64,000 nucleotides of DNA. It comes from JANQIO01 sp043585095. GTDB lineage: Bacteria > Pseudomonadota > Gammaproteobacteria > Pseudomonadales > Halieaceae. Both the position numbers and the translations under genes were made by a program. Every line of letters starts with the position of its first letter. The stretch's first letter is position 1. Below are positions 43,701-52,493 of this stretch, piece by piece. The stretch is taken from the NCBI GenBank assembly GCA_043585095.1, contig CP121321.1, positions 806,001-870,000 on the forward strand. The letters run 5' to 3'. Below the pieces are notes generated by a model, which worked only from the letters and a program-made list of their open reading frames with translations, ran no database searches and was not told the DNA's origin.

Positions 43701-44042
43701 GCGGAGACCTCATGTTTACTATTATTTTTATGCGTTTAACGCTATTGCGGGCGAGGCGGCGAGGTAGCCTTACCTCGCCCGATAATAATCATTGCCAGCC
43801 GCAATGCAAAGCCTTCCGGGCCCAGTGATTCTGACGAGCGCAAGCGGTGTAACTCAGGCTGCGGCGTCTGGTGTGCGAATGAGGGTGCGAATTAGGGTGG
43901 GAGTGAGTGTGCGAATCACGACAGCGTTGTGCCAGCACGGGGCTGGCTCCGTTAGCAGGTGCTGCGCAGTATCAGCGTGGTTTGAACACGCTGTTACTGC
44001 GCTTTTGCTGTATTTGTGGACAGAGATCCCGGTGGGTTCTCA
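43701..44042. other. Gene-free stretch between TonB receptor and SDR
   Basis: Contains a perfect 9-bp hairpin GGCGAGGTA-GCCT-TACCTCGCC (43758-43779) about 60 bp upstream of the receptor start and no T run on either side. Next to it is GATAATAATCATT (43781-43793), a poor Fur-like match. From 43858 there are short direct repeats based on GTGCGAAT with GGGTG. A plus-strand frame of about 100 codons crosses it but shows no coding signs. Confidence 0.5.
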
Positions 44043-44831
44043 TCAGTGCGGCATGTATTCTCCGCCGTTAACGTCCAATTGGGCACCGGTCATGGCACAG
44101 GCGTAGTCTGATGCAAGGAAGATAGCGACTTTAGCGCAGTCGCCGTCGTCTGGAATCTTACCCAGGGGAATGCTTTTCTCCACTTCTGCTTTTACGCCGG
44201 CAGCCCCGTCGGGATGACTGTCTTTCATCATATCCATATAGAATTCAACCGGCGGGCCCCACATCCAGCCCATAAACGCTGAATTTACGCGTATACCATA
44301 GCCGCCGACTTCCTCTGCCAGATGCGCCGTGGCGCTAGCTAGCGCGGCCTTTGAGGCGCCGTATCCAGCCTGGGTTGCCAGGGGTTTGCGGGTCACCATG
44401 GTATTGATCATCACAATCGAACCGCCACCTTGCTGCTTCATTACAGGGATCACGGCCTGTGACAGCTTCATGGTGCCGAACAGATTTACATCCATGGCAT
44501 CCCGCCAGCTAGTCAGATCCGAGTCTTCAATCCGCTCAAAGCTGCCGGGATTGTAAGCTGAGTTAATGAGCGCATCGACGCGGCCATATTCATTTACTGC
44601 GGCGTCAATAAGGGCCTGGCACTGGGCGCCGTCAGAGATGTCAGTCGGCACCTTGAGTACCGGTGTGTCGAGGCCCGCGGCACGAATATCCGCTTCACTG
44701 CCATCGAGCTTCTCCGGCGTGCGTGCGGCAACTACCAACTTTGCTCCCTGCTTGGCGGCTTCAATCGCCAACTCACTCCCCAGTCCCGGTCCAATACCTG
44801 ATACCACTACCACCTTGTCTTCGAGCAGCAT
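44043..44831 (-). CDS. SDR-family oxidoreductase
   Basis: A 262-residue short-chain dehydrogenase. NAD(P)-binding GIGPGLGSELA (residues about 13-23), NSAYN in place of NNAG, catalytic Ser in IVMINTM region, YxxxK as YGASKAAL, and RVNSAFMGW. The PPVEFYMDMMKDSHPDG insert is family-specific. A perfect AGGAGG ribosome site precedes the ATG. Substrates are likely lipid or steroid alcohols from the neighbourhood, though none can be named. Confidence 0.92.
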   Translation of the reverse strand: MLLEDKVVVVSGIGPGLGSELAIEAAKQGAKLVVAARTPEKLDGSEADIRAAGLDTPVLKVPTDISDGAQCQALIDAAVNEYGRVDALINSAYNPGSFERIEDSDLTSWRDAMDVNLFGTMKLSQAVIPVMKQQGGGSIVMINTMVTRKPLATQAGYGASKAALASATAHLAEEVGGYGIRVNSAFMGWMWGPPVEFYMDMMKDSHPDGAAGVKAEVEKSIPLGKIPDDGDCAKVAIFLASDYACAMTGAQLDVNGGEYMPH

Positions 44832-44889
44832 ACTTGCCTCCTGTTGTTATTTGTTAGGCTGATGTTCCTGACAGCAGCATAGGCGAGGA

Positions 44890-45249
44890 ATGCAGATGCT
44901 TATAGAGTGGTTGCCGCGCATTGGCGCGGGCTTGATGCTTATCATTGGACTGGTGGGTTTCTTTAAACCGCGGTCTTTCACTGAAAGCATGCAAATCGAA
45001 TTGAACAGCAACATGGCCATCAGCGAGGCCCGCACGGTATTTGGCGGGCTCAACGTGGGTGGCGCACTGATGGCACTGATTCTGAACACGCCGCCGGTCT
45101 ACATGACGCTGGGTGTGGCCTGGTTCTTCGGCCTGTTGGCGCGGTTCTATTCCATGTTTGCCGATGGCACTACGATCAAGGAGAGCGGGGCAGGCATAGG
45201 TGTAGATGCTTTGATGGCGGCTTTGCTGCTTTCGGGTTTCTATCTATAG
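44890..45249 (+). CDS. DUF4345-like membrane protein
   Basis: A 119-residue protein with four predicted membrane segments: IEWLPRIGAGLMLIIGLVGF, ARTVFGGLNVGGALMALILN, VYMTLGVAWFFGLLARFYS and GVDALMAALLLSGFYL. The R-(T/S)-V-F-GG pattern and length fit the DUF4345 family of unknown function. Two in-frame ATG codons (44890 and 44896) share the GAGGA site; the second has better spacing. It is divergent from the SDR gene. Confidence 0.75.
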   Translation: MQMLIEWLPRIGAGLMLIIGLVGFFKPRSFTESMQIELNSNMAISEARTVFGGLNVGGALMALILNTPPVYMTLGVAWFFGLLARFYSMFADGTTIKESGAGIGVDALMAALLLSGFYL

Positions 45250-45287
45250 GTTCTGTCTATAGGTTCTGCCTGTAGGTTCTGCGTATA
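45245..45287. repeat. Three short imperfect repeats after the DUF4345-like gene
   Basis: Three copies of a 15-bp unit (CTATAGGTTCTGTCT type) at the end of the gene, the first including the TAG stop codon. No function evident. Confidence 0.7.
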
Positions 45288-45354
45288 GCTGCTGTGGCTA
45301 TAAGGTCGTGTAGCGCCCCGTAGCGGAGTCTGTACCTCCGCTTTTTTAGCCGGC

Positions 45355-45813
45355 TTATGCCGCGGGCGGAGCGTGTCTCGCCCCCAGTGCCATGAGCGGA
45401 TGGTCTGCCTGCCACACAACGTTCAGATAACGGTGCGTAAATAGTGCCTGTCCGTCGCGAACGACAATGCGATCCTGATAACGCAGCCCCATTTCCCATT
45501 TCCAATCGACGCCGTCCACATCATAGAGATGATTAGCAATGCAGTAGGTCTCACCTGTGTAAACACCCTCTGACCAGCCACCGAACTGATTGCCGATCAT
45601 GTGATGTGTGGCTTTATAGTTGTTGATAAGTTGCATTTGCTCCATAAACGCCGGAAGACCCTCGCAGCTAAAGTGCTCAGAGCTTATCTGTACATCCTCG
45701 GTCAGAATCTCCGCCAGCCTGCTGAACTCTCTGTCGTCTACAAAGCGTGCATATGCCACGGCAAGTCGCCGTGGTGCGTCGCTGTACTGTGCTTCAAGTG
45801 AGGTATCGGACAT
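45355..45813 (-). CDS. NTF2-like (SnoaL-type) protein
   Basis: A 152-residue alpha+beta barrel protein. Typical pieces: LAVAYARFVDDREFSRLAEI (first helices), LTEDVQISS, FMEQMQLINNYKATHHMIGN, CIANHLYD, and RYQDRIVVRDGQALFTHR. Such proteins include steroid isomerase-, SnoaL- and ring-hydroxylating dioxygenase beta-like members; the His-His-rich region may be catalytic but the reaction is unknown. The start ATG 45813 has GGAG 8 bases upstream; a further start at 45852 is less likely. Confidence 0.85.
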   Translation of the reverse strand: MSDTSLEAQYSDAPRRLAVAYARFVDDREFSRLAEILTEDVQISSEHFSCEGLPAFMEQMQLINNYKATHHMIGNQFGGWSEGVYTGETYCIANHLYDVDGVDWKWEMGLRYQDRIVVRDGQALFTHRYLNVVWQADHPLMALGARHAPPAA

Positions 45814-45989
45814 GGCGTCTACTCCTTTTTTGTTATGCTTGTCACTGAACACTGCGTCCGGCTGCCGCGAGACAGCGCCGGCTGGTTTGCCCAGAGTATG
45901 CCAAAATTATTGGCAGCGCACGCGGCGCAGTGGTCAGCTAGCAAGTACTAAATAGCTGCACTCAGTAAGACTTAACAAGGAGTGGAAAC

Positions 45990-46274
45990 ATGGAAGCATT
46001 ACCCGAATCCGATATTGCAGCAGCCATGGAAACCGTGCCCGAGTGGCAGCGAGAAAATAAGTGCTTGCTGCGCGAATTTGTATTTGCTGACTTTGTCGAG
46101 GCCTTCGGCTTTATGGCCTCTGTTGCACTATTGGCCGAGCGCGCAGGCCATCACCCTGAGTGGAGCAATGTCTACAACCGGGTGCGCATCGAATTAACAA
46201 CACACGATGCGGATGGTCTCACGGAGCGCGATTTTGGATTAGCGCGAGAGATTGATGCGGTGCACAAAGGCTGA
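45990..46274 (+). CDS. phhB: Pterin-4a-carbinolamine dehydratase
   Basis: A 94-residue PCD/DCoH-family enzyme. The motif RAGHHPEWSNVYNRVRIELT contains the two catalytic histidines and the Asn/Val core; TTHDADGLTERDFGLAREID completes the fold. It recycles the pterin cofactor used by phenylalanine hydroxylase, or, as a stand-alone version, may serve other pterin enzymes; no phhA is nearby. The end overlaps the next gene by about 20 bases. Confidence 0.93.
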   Translation: MEALPESDIAAAMETVPEWQRENKCLLREFVFADFVEAFGFMASVALLAERAGHHPEWSNVYNRVRIELTTHDADGLTERDFGLAREIDAVHKG

Positions 46275-46623
46275 CGTTTTGAAGCTCTTGCTGGAGTCAA
46301 CGGATCGAATGCTGCTGCTGGAGAAGGCAGCTTTGTTGCGTGGCTGTGGTGTGCCGGTGCATCTGGAGGAAGTACCCCACGTCGGCGCCGTACCGTCGCA
46401 TCTTTATGTGCTATTTGATCGTCACCTTGACGATGCAAAAGCGCTACTGCAAGACGCCAGTCATGCGGTATCTCACCCTGTGTACGATGATGAACTGAAC
46501 TACCTGGTCGCTGAGGTCAGCGACCTGAAGCTTAGTGCGGGTCGGCAGTTTTTAGAGGCGCTGGGCGTGGCAGTGTTGTTGCTCATGACGGTTGCCTTTA
46601 TAGCGCAGCGGCTGTTTGGTTAA
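46255..46623 (+). CDS. DUF2007-like protein with C-terminal membrane anchor
   Basis: About 122 residues. The N-terminal 70 residues (LKLLLESTDRMLLLEKAALL, RGCGVPVHLEEVPH, SHLYVLFDRHLDDAKALLQD) resemble the DUF2007 putative signal-transducing domain (alpha/beta ferredoxin-like). A single TM lies near the C terminus (LEALGVAVLLLMTVAFIAQ). Start: ATG 46255, just after an in-frame TTG at 46252, inside the end of the PCD gene (20-base overlap), so translation is coupled. Confidence 0.75.
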   Translation: MRCTKADVLKLLLESTDRMLLLEKAALLRGCGVPVHLEEVPHVGAVPSHLYVLFDRHLDDAKALLQDASHAVSHPVYDDELNYLVAEVSDLKLSAGRQFLEALGVAVLLLMTVAFIAQRLFG

Positions 46624-46756
46624 GTGTACCTGCCACCGGAAAGACAACAGACGACCGCGCGAAAGCTACCCCGATGCGTATATGGGCAACCGAGACACAG
46701 GGGCAGCGTATGCCTTACAATGCGCCCGCCCGAACGACCCCAACACTGGAGTGAGT

Positions 46757-47395
46757 ATGTACAGTAACCGAGACTTCAACCGCTGGCGCCGCCACCCCTG
46801 GCACGGCCTACGCATCCGTGATGAAGGTGCCGATGAAGACATCGTCAACGTGTTTATCGAAATGACGCCCACCGATACCGTAAAGTACGAGCTGGATAAG
46901 TTCTCTGGCTTTATGATGGTTGATCGCCCTCAGCGAACAACCTCCAGTCCGCCCGCACTGTATGGTTTCATCCCGCGGACTTACTGTGACGTTGAGGTCG
47001 CCAAGCGCTGTCCAGACGTGGATGTTGCAGATAACGATCCGCTGGATATCTGTGTGTATTCTGAACGCGCCATTACCCGTGGCGACATCTTGCTGCAGGC
47101 CCGCGTTGTGGGTGGTATTCAGATGATCGACGGCGGTGAAGCCGACGATAAAATCATCGCGGTCCTGGACGGCGACAACATCTGGGGCGACGTTCAGGAT
47201 ATCGCCGATTTACCTCCCATCAAGATTGAGCGTCTGCAGCACTACTTCATGACTTACAAGATGGAGCCCGGTAAAGAGCTCGATATCAAGGTCGATTATG
47301 TCTATGACAAAGCAGAAGCGCTGAAAGTGATCGAAGCCGCCGAGAAGGACTACTGGTCTAACTTCGAAAGCTGGCATCGCGATTCACAGCCCTGA
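46757..47395 (+). CDS. Inorganic pyrophosphatase (family I-like)
   Basis: About 212 residues. Motifs of soluble family I pyrophosphatase: PALYGFIPRTYCD (YG-Y variant), the catalytic signature DNDPLDICVYSE (D-x-D-P-x-D), IDGGEADDKIIAV and KMEPGKELDI. It hydrolyses PPi and pulls biosynthetic reactions. The start ATG 46757 (MYSNRDFNRW) is chosen since the frame upstream to 46616 is not conserved-looking. The stop codon lies inside the first unit of an 18-bp tandem repeat. Confidence 0.92.
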   Translation: MYSNRDFNRWRRHPWHGLRIRDEGADEDIVNVFIEMTPTDTVKYELDKFSGFMMVDRPQRTTSSPPALYGFIPRTYCDVEVAKRCPDVDVADNDPLDICVYSERAITRGDILLQARVVGGIQMIDGGEADDKIIAVLDGDNIWGDVQDIADLPPIKIERLQHYFMTYKMEPGKELDIKVDYVYDKAEALKVIEAAEKDYWSNFESWHRDSQP

Positions 47396-47473
47396 GCGTG
47401 TAAACAGCCCTGAGCGTGTAAACAGCCCTGAGCGTGTAAACAGCCCTGAGCGTGTAAACAGCCCTGAGCGTAC
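47386..47473. repeat. 18-bp tandem repeat at the pyrophosphatase stop codon
   Basis: Four exact copies and one partial copy of ACAGCCCTGAGCGTGTAA, starting at 47386, inside the last codons of the gene; the first copy contains the true stop (CCC TGA). Every unit therefore re-creates stops in two frames (TGA, TAA). Identity of the copies shows recent duplication. No spacers, so not a CRISPR array. Confidence 0.95.
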
Positions 47474-47725
47474 AAGCACCTTGAACTTGTAAACCTTCCA
47501 GAGCCCGCATTTGCGGGCTCTGAATATTCACGCCGTACTCAACAAATCCCCAGCCAACTTTTGCGGTTGGCGCTTCAGTTCAATCCCCCAGCCTTTGCCA
47601 AGCCTTTCCCAAACGCTGCTCCCGGTCTGTGCAAACCGGATTGCCAGTGTTGTGTCTGCAAGTTATGTTGACCGGGTTTCGGTTTCTGAGCCATAAGGAA
47701 ACCACCCTACATTTCGGAGAAACCT
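47396..47725. other. Gene-free stretch between pyrophosphatase and carboxylase
   Basis: Holds the 18-bp tandem repeat, the hairpin at 47499-47522, and about 170 bp without recognisable elements apart from the GGAG ribosome site of the next gene at 47716-47719. Confidence 0.6.
47499..47522 (+). terminator. Hairpin after the repeat, probable terminator
   Basis: Perfect 11-bp stem CAGAGCCCGCA/TGCGGGCTCTG with a 2-base loop (47499-47522). No long T run follows (GAATATTCAC), so it may be a terminator of weak type or an RNA-stabilising hairpin for the pyrophosphatase transcript. Confidence 0.5.
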
Positions 47726-49201
47726 GTGACGAGTCACTATGAAGGCTGGCGGGACTTGCTAGCAGATTTAGAGTCACGCCTGCAGCGTGCACAGTCGATG
47801 GGCGGCGAAGAAAAGATTGCCCGACAAACTGCCCGCGGCAGGCTGAACGCTAGAGAGCGACTCGCTGCCTTCTGCGACCCCGGTAGTTTCAATGAGATTG
47901 GCGCATTGGCCGGTGGCCAGCATCCTGGCACGGGCGAGTCGGTGCCAGCGGATGCGCTGGTTGGCGGTGTTGCGAGGGTAGTGGGTCGCAGTGTGGTCGT
48001 CATGGTGGAGGACTTCACGGTCAAGGGCGGCAGCATTGGCCACGTCAACGCCGCGAAAAGGGCGCGTTTGGTGCGCCTTGCCGCCGAGGAGTCACTGCCT
48101 TTAGTGATGATGCTGGATGGTGCGGGTGAGCGCGCGGGCAATAGCAGTGAGCGTTATCCGGTCACGCCATCTGACTTGCAACTCTTAGCCGACCTTGCCG
48201 GAAAAGTGCCTATCATCAGCCTTGTTCTTGGGACCTCAGCCGGGCACGGAGCCTTGTGTGGCATGTTCGCCGACGTGCTTATCATGACGCAAACTTCCGC
48301 AATGTTCAGCGCTGGGCCACCGCTGGTGGAAGCGGCGACTGGCCAAACGGTTGACGCGGCGACGCTAGGCGGTGCTGAGCTTCACAGCCAACATAGTGGT
48401 GTCGCGCATTTGGTTGCAGAAACCGAAGAGCTCGCTTTTGACCAGGCGCGCTATCTGCTGTCTCTTCTGCCCACGTCAGCAAACGGTAAGCTACCTCTTT
48501 CAGAGCCACCTGAGACGCTTCCAGACGAGGAAGATTTGCTCGATATTATCCCGCCGGCGGTCAACGAGGCGTATGACATGCACAAGGTAATTGATCGCCT
48601 GATCGACTCTCGGTCTTTCATGGAACTGCAGCCAGCCTATGGGCGCAGCTTGATCATGGGCCTGGCGCGGGTTAACGGCCTGCCGTGCTTGGTGATGGCC
48701 AACCAACCTCTGGTTATGGCGGGTGCTATCACAGCGGAAGCGGCTCGCAAGGCAGCGTATTTTCTGCAGATGGGCTCGCGGTTTGGTTTGCCGCTGCTAT
48801 CTCTGCTGGACAATCCGGGGGTGATGCCCGGGCCGGCGGCAGAACGCTCCGGTGTGCTGCGTGAAGCGGCCTCCATGTTCACCGCGCAAAGGCATTATCA
48901 AGGGAAGAAGGTCATTGTCACGCTGCGCAAGGCGTTTGGCTTTGGGTCCTCAGTGATGGGCATGAACCCCTGGGATCGACAGGCGATTAGCCTGGCCCTT
49001 CCCACTGTGACCCTTGCCGGCATTCCGGTTATCGGCGGTGCTGAGGCGGCGGGTGTGGATGGCGACGCGCGACAGCAAATGGAAGACAATCAGTCGGGTG
49101 CCTGGGTGCCTGCCGATGCGATGGCCTTTGACCGGGTCGTTGACCCCCGAGAGCTTCGGCAGGAAATCGTCTCAGCATTCTGGCGAGGAGAAGCAGTTTG
49201 A
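47726..49201 (+). CDS. Acyl-CoA carboxylase carboxyltransferase (beta) subunit
   Basis: A 491-residue protein of the propionyl-/acetyl-CoA carboxylase beta family. N-terminal half: RLNARERLAAFCDPGSFNEI, VEDFTVKGGSIGHVNAAKR; C-terminal half: MANQPLVMAGAITAEAARKA, LLSLLDNPGVMPGPAAERS, FGFGSSVMGMNPWDRQ and IPVIGGAEAAGVDGD. It transfers carboxyl from biotin to an acyl-CoA. It is shorter than classical PccB (about 510-540), and no biotin carboxylase (alpha) subunit is adjacent. Translation starts at GTG 47726 (GGAG 6 bases upstream). The next gene's TTG overlaps the stop by 4 bases. Confidence 0.88.
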   Translation: MTSHYEGWRDLLADLESRLQRAQSMGGEEKIARQTARGRLNARERLAAFCDPGSFNEIGALAGGQHPGTGESVPADALVGGVARVVGRSVVVMVEDFTVKGGSIGHVNAAKRARLVRLAAEESLPLVMMLDGAGERAGNSSERYPVTPSDLQLLADLAGKVPIISLVLGTSAGHGALCGMFADVLIMTQTSAMFSAGPPLVEAATGQTVDAATLGGAELHSQHSGVAHLVAETEELAFDQARYLLSLLPTSANGKLPLSEPPETLPDEEDLLDIIPPAVNEAYDMHKVIDRLIDSRSFMELQPAYGRSLIMGLARVNGLPCLVMANQPLVMAGAITAEAARKAAYFLQMGSRFGLPLLSLLDNPGVMPGPAAERSGVLREAASMFTAQRHYQGKKVIVTLRKAFGFGSSVMGMNPWDRQAISLALPTVTLAGIPVIGGAEAAGVDGDARQQMEDNQSGAWVPADAMAFDRVVDPRELRQEIVSAFWRGEAV

Positions 49202-50142
49202 AGGCCGTTCGAGCGACCGATAAGCAACCTGTCGTCATGGACGTGGCCAAGCCCGAGGGCGATGGCGTGCTGGTTAAAGTGGTGTCCGCATCAATCTGCG
49301 GTTCAGACCTGCATATGCTTGATGCGGGGTGGCTAGGCCGTTACACCCTGGGTCACGAGTTCGCTGGGATCACCCCGGACGGCACGGCGGTTGCCATAGA
49401 GCCCACCCTGGGTTGCGGAGCTTGTCACTATTGTGACGATGGCTTCAGGGGGCACTGCACCGAGGGTTTTCACCTAATGGGGCTGATGAGCGATGGTGGA
49501 ATGGCGGAGTACGTGATGGCACCTGCCGATAACCTGGTGCCCCTGCCCACGGGCCTCGACGTTACGTTGGCCTCGCTGGTCGAACCGCTTGCGGTAGCCG
49601 TGCATGGCCTCGATCGATTCCGTCTATCACCCAGTGATCGTGTATTGATTCTGGGTGCGGGCCCCATTGGGCTCGCTGCGGTAGCAGCGTTGCGAGGGCG
49701 TGGTATGAATGCCGATATTTCCGCCCGCCACCCCCATCAGCAAGCGGCTGCTGCTCGTCTGGGGGCGTCGCTGGATATTGGTGATGGCTACGATCTTGTG
49801 ATCGACGCTGTTGGCACCGAGGACAGCCTGGCCGAAGCAACACGCCGCCTGCGACCGCAGGGGCGCATCGGCTTGTTGGGCAGCTTCTGGGAACCCACCG
49901 CGCTTAACTCTGAATTCTGCATCAAGGAAATCGAGTTAGTTCCCTCCAGCACGTACAGCTGCAAAAGCCCGCGTCGCAATTTTGAAGAGGCCGCGAGTCT
50001 ATTGCACCTGCAACCGGAGCTCGCGGCGGCACTGGTTACCCACCGTTTCCCCCTGGACGGCGTCGCTGATGCTTTTGCGGCAGCGCGCGATCGCAAGGGT
50101 GGAGCGATCAAAGTGCTGTTTGATGTGGCGGCTGCGCCCTAG
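49198..50142 (+). CDS. Zinc-dependent alcohol dehydrogenase family protein
   Basis: A 314-residue medium-chain dehydrogenase. Catalytic zinc Cys and GHE motif: SICGSDLHM and TLGHEFAG; structural zinc site CGACHYCDDGFRGHC with four Cys; NAD-binding GAGPIGLAAVAAL. It is shorter than the usual 340-350, mostly in the N-terminal segments. The start is TTG, overlapping the carboxylase stop (TTGA), so the two are co-expressed; the pair with the following region suggests acyl-CoA or alcohol catabolism. Confidence 0.9.
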   Translation: MKAVRATDKQPVVMDVAKPEGDGVLVKVVSASICGSDLHMLDAGWLGRYTLGHEFAGITPDGTAVAIEPTLGCGACHYCDDGFRGHCTEGFHLMGLMSDGGMAEYVMAPADNLVPLPTGLDVTLASLVEPLAVAVHGLDRFRLSPSDRVLILGAGPIGLAAVAALRGRGMNADISARHPHQQAAAARLGASLDIGDGYDLVIDAVGTEDSLAEATRRLRPQGRIGLLGSFWEPTALNSEFCIKEIELVPSSTYSCKSPRRNFEEAASLLHLQPELAAALVTHRFPLDGVADAFAAARDRKGGAIKVLFDVAAAP

Positions 50143-50195
50143 GATCTTTTGGTCTGTCCCGTGCAGCCGCAGCCCAAATACGCTTCTGAATGGAC

Positions 50196-51278
50196 CTAAG
50201 GCAGAATAAGCTGGCGGTCGCCGCGGATCGCTGGCAAATCCAGCAGGCTGACCACGCCAGGCTTTGCCTTGGTAAGCGCGGGTATCGCATTGACCACATA
50301 GGCCGCAGCGCTGGCGTTGCCACCCGCTGCTGCGCCTGCTTCCAGAGCATCATGTCCGTGCATGCTGACCGTCATAGTCGGATTGCCCGTGACAATCACC
50401 TGGTGACAGCCACCTGCATTGGGTGGATAGGGCCAGTCCGGGGCGCACTCGTCGTCTATCCGCGTCACGTGCTCCAGCACGTATAACGGTGTCTTGGCGC
50501 CTTCGGTATAGCCGCGTGCTTCAAAACGGAAAGCGCCTTGGGTTCCTTTAAGGAAGCTGCCCATGCCAGCAACCTCAATGTCGCGTTCCAGAGGCCGGCG
50601 CTCGACGGTGGTGTCGATATTAGTAACCGGATGTCCCAGGGAGTCACCCACAAGCCGCAACATCGGTCCCCATACCATTTCTATAGCGAAGTCGTGCAGC
50701 ATGATGGGGAGTTCATCCATGGAGCCGCCAAAGCCGATAACCTCCCTGACAACTTGAGGCGCATCGTAGAGGGCATAATTGAAAATCTCGCGACTGCGTA
50801 TCTCGGTAATGCCCGAGCTGGTGCCGCTGATAACCACCGGCAGCATATCCATTGCCCAGCCGGGGTCAATTCCCGAGACAAACAAAGAGCTTTGTCCCGC
50901 CTCGCAAGCCGCTATCACCGGCGCGAGGACTTCCTCTGGGCAGGAGCCAGGGTGCAGGAAGGCATAAAACCCCGTGGCCACGACATTGCACCCTGCGCGC
51001 AGACACGCTAACAGCTCCTGGTGAGCCTCCTCCGGACGAATGTCAGCATTGGCCGCGTAGATGACCGCATCAGGAGCGCTTGCCAGTGCGCTCTCCCAGT
51101 CATCGGTCGCGATCACACCGGTGGGTTCAACGCCCACTAGTGTGCCAGCATCCCGCCCGACTTTGTTGGGGTTGGAGACGATCACGGCGGCCAATTCCAG
51201 ATCGTGGTGTGAGAGCACTGCGCGGATGGCGGGCCTGCCGACATTGCCGGTACCCCAGACTGCTACTCGTAACGCCAT
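50196..51278 (-). CDS. DHDPR-like NAD(P)-dependent oxidoreductase
   Basis: A 360-residue protein. The N-terminal Rossmann domain has RVAVWGTGNVGRPAIRAV and the DapB-like pattern AVIYAANADIRPEEAHQE and VVATGFYAFLHPG; the larger C-terminal domain contains SGIDPGWAMDMLPVVISG and VGDSLGHPVTN. It resembles the actinobacterial/proteobacterial dihydrodipicolinate-reductase-like group that includes amine dehydrogenases, not the lysine-pathway DapB. The substrate is unknown. Minus strand, convergent with the alcohol dehydrogenase gene. Confidence 0.82.
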   Translation of the reverse strand: MALRVAVWGTGNVGRPAIRAVLSHHDLELAAVIVSNPNKVGRDAGTLVGVEPTGVIATDDWESALASAPDAVIYAANADIRPEEAHQELLACLRAGCNVVATGFYAFLHPGSCPEEVLAPVIAACEAGQSSLFVSGIDPGWAMDMLPVVISGTSSGITEIRSREIFNYALYDAPQVVREVIGFGGSMDELPIMLHDFAIEMVWGPMLRLVGDSLGHPVTNIDTTVERRPLERDIEVAGMGSFLKGTQGAFRFEARGYTEGAKTPLYVLEHVTRIDDECAPDWPYPPNAGGCHQVIVTGNPTMTVSMHGHDALEAGAAAGGNASAAAYVVNAIPALTKAKPGVVSLLDLPAIRGDRQLILP

Positions 51279-51437
51279 TGCATAATCCTCGTATGGAAAG
51301 TTCTTATTGTTAGCGCTTCATACACACAGAGGCCAACCTGCTTTTTGCCGGCTCGCACTGTCTCAGCGATTAAAATCAGCTTGAGGCAAGCCCCCGGTTA
51401 GGATGGTGAGCCCTGCAATGTCTGAGTGTAACCTTGC

Positions 51438-52493
51438 TTACCCCGGATTGGCAGCGGCGACGCCGGGCCGCATACCGCAGCTTTCAAGCAGTGCGGCCAG
51501 GGCTAGTGCGTGGGACCTGGGCGTGCTTCGGGCGCTCTGCAGCAGAGCATCACGCTCTGATTGCCACAGACGATAGCTTTGCGGCCGGACAGCGTCGAGC
51601 TGCTCTTCCAGCTCAAAGACCGCTGGCATCAACTGTCGGCGGCGCTTATCCACGAGTACTGACCAGGGTTGTACGCGACCCACAAAGAACTTGCGTACAA
51701 CGGTATCCAGCACTCGCCCTTCATTGGAAGCGTTCCCGCCAAAACACAGTGGCGGAGATGTCAGGCGACGCTCCAAATCGGGCTGTAGCGCCTGCAGAAT
51801 ATGCTGTTGCTGCTGGAGTGCGGCGAGCAGAGCGCCGCCATCACCACTGCGGATACGTCCCAACAGTGCTTCGAGCTCGTTATGCCCCTGTGCATAATCA
51901 CCTCCCAGCCATGCGCCGGTGATCTGCGTCAGCCGAGACAGCGCAGTAGGCACAGCAGTGCCGGTATTGCCGGGATAGTCAGTCAAGGAGGACGGCTGTT
52001 GCCAGAAGGAGCGGAATTCCGGCCCACCCAGGGTGGCATTCCAGATTCGGGCGGGCAGTTGCTGTTGTTTAGTGCGCTGTGCCAAATCCAGCGTTGCAAT
52101 GAGCTTTGCATCGTCTTCCGGGTTGAGGCTGTCTCGGCAAGCTGGAATTTCGCTGAGAATCTGCAATTCCAGCAGCAGACGCTGAGAAGCTGATGCCATC
52201 TTGCCTAGACTGCTATTGGACCGGCCCAATGTGATCTCTAAAGCGCAGTCACCTAGCGACCACATTTCCAGCAAGTTTATAGACGCTCCCTCTATGGATA
52301 GCATCAGTTTGCGATTGCGAGGCAGAGGGGGCGACAGGGGTGAGTAATCGTCACTGGCCGAGTCGATGTCCAGACTGCGCTCGATGCGCTGCGCGTAATT
52401 CTCAAGCGGTGTTTGCCCAGGGGAACAGGCGGTAATTAAGCCGCACAGGACCGCTAGCGGCAGCGCAAATAGAGTGAGGAGATTAGTGTGCAT
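51438..52493 (-). CDS. DUF3080 lipoprotein
   Basis: A 351-residue lipoprotein of DUF3080. The lipobox is LITAC (Cys23). The mature part has LENYAQRIERSLDID, RKLMLSIEGASINLLEMWSL and CALEITLGRSNSSLGKMA, then LLQSARSTPRSHALALAALLE near the end. These features fit the family found in gammaproteobacteria; the function is unknown. It stands alone. Confidence 0.85.
   Translation of the reverse strand: MHTNLLTLFALPLAVLCGLITACSPGQTPLENYAQRIERSLDIDSASDDYSPLSPPLPRNRKLMLSIEGASINLLEMWSLGDCALEITLGRSNSSLGKMASASQRLLLELQILSEIPACRDSLNPEDDAKLIATLDLAQRTKQQQLPARIWNATLGGPEFRSFWQQPSSLTDYPGNTGTAVPTALSRLTQITGAWLGGDYAQGHNELEALLGRIRSGDGGALLAALQQQQHILQALQPDLERRLTSPPLCFGGNASNEGRVLDTVVRKFFVGRVQPWSVLVDKRRRQLMPAVFELEEQLDAVRPQSYRLWQSERDALLQSARSTPRSHALALAALLESCGMRPGVAAANPG

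Noticed and set aside
43781..43793. Fur-like GATAATAATCATT upstream of the second TonB receptor
   Set aside because: Only two hexamers fit and three bases are missing from the 19-bp consensus; not enough to call.
43792..44106. Plus-strand frame of 104 codons between the TonB receptor and SDR
   Set aside because: No ribosome site, no recognisable motif, low-complexity valine/arginine repeats, and overlap with the SDR 3' end.
47386..47473. CRISPR-like array
   Set aside because: Units are directly adjacent without unique spacers and no cas genes are near; likewise the 15-bp array in gspB is coding.
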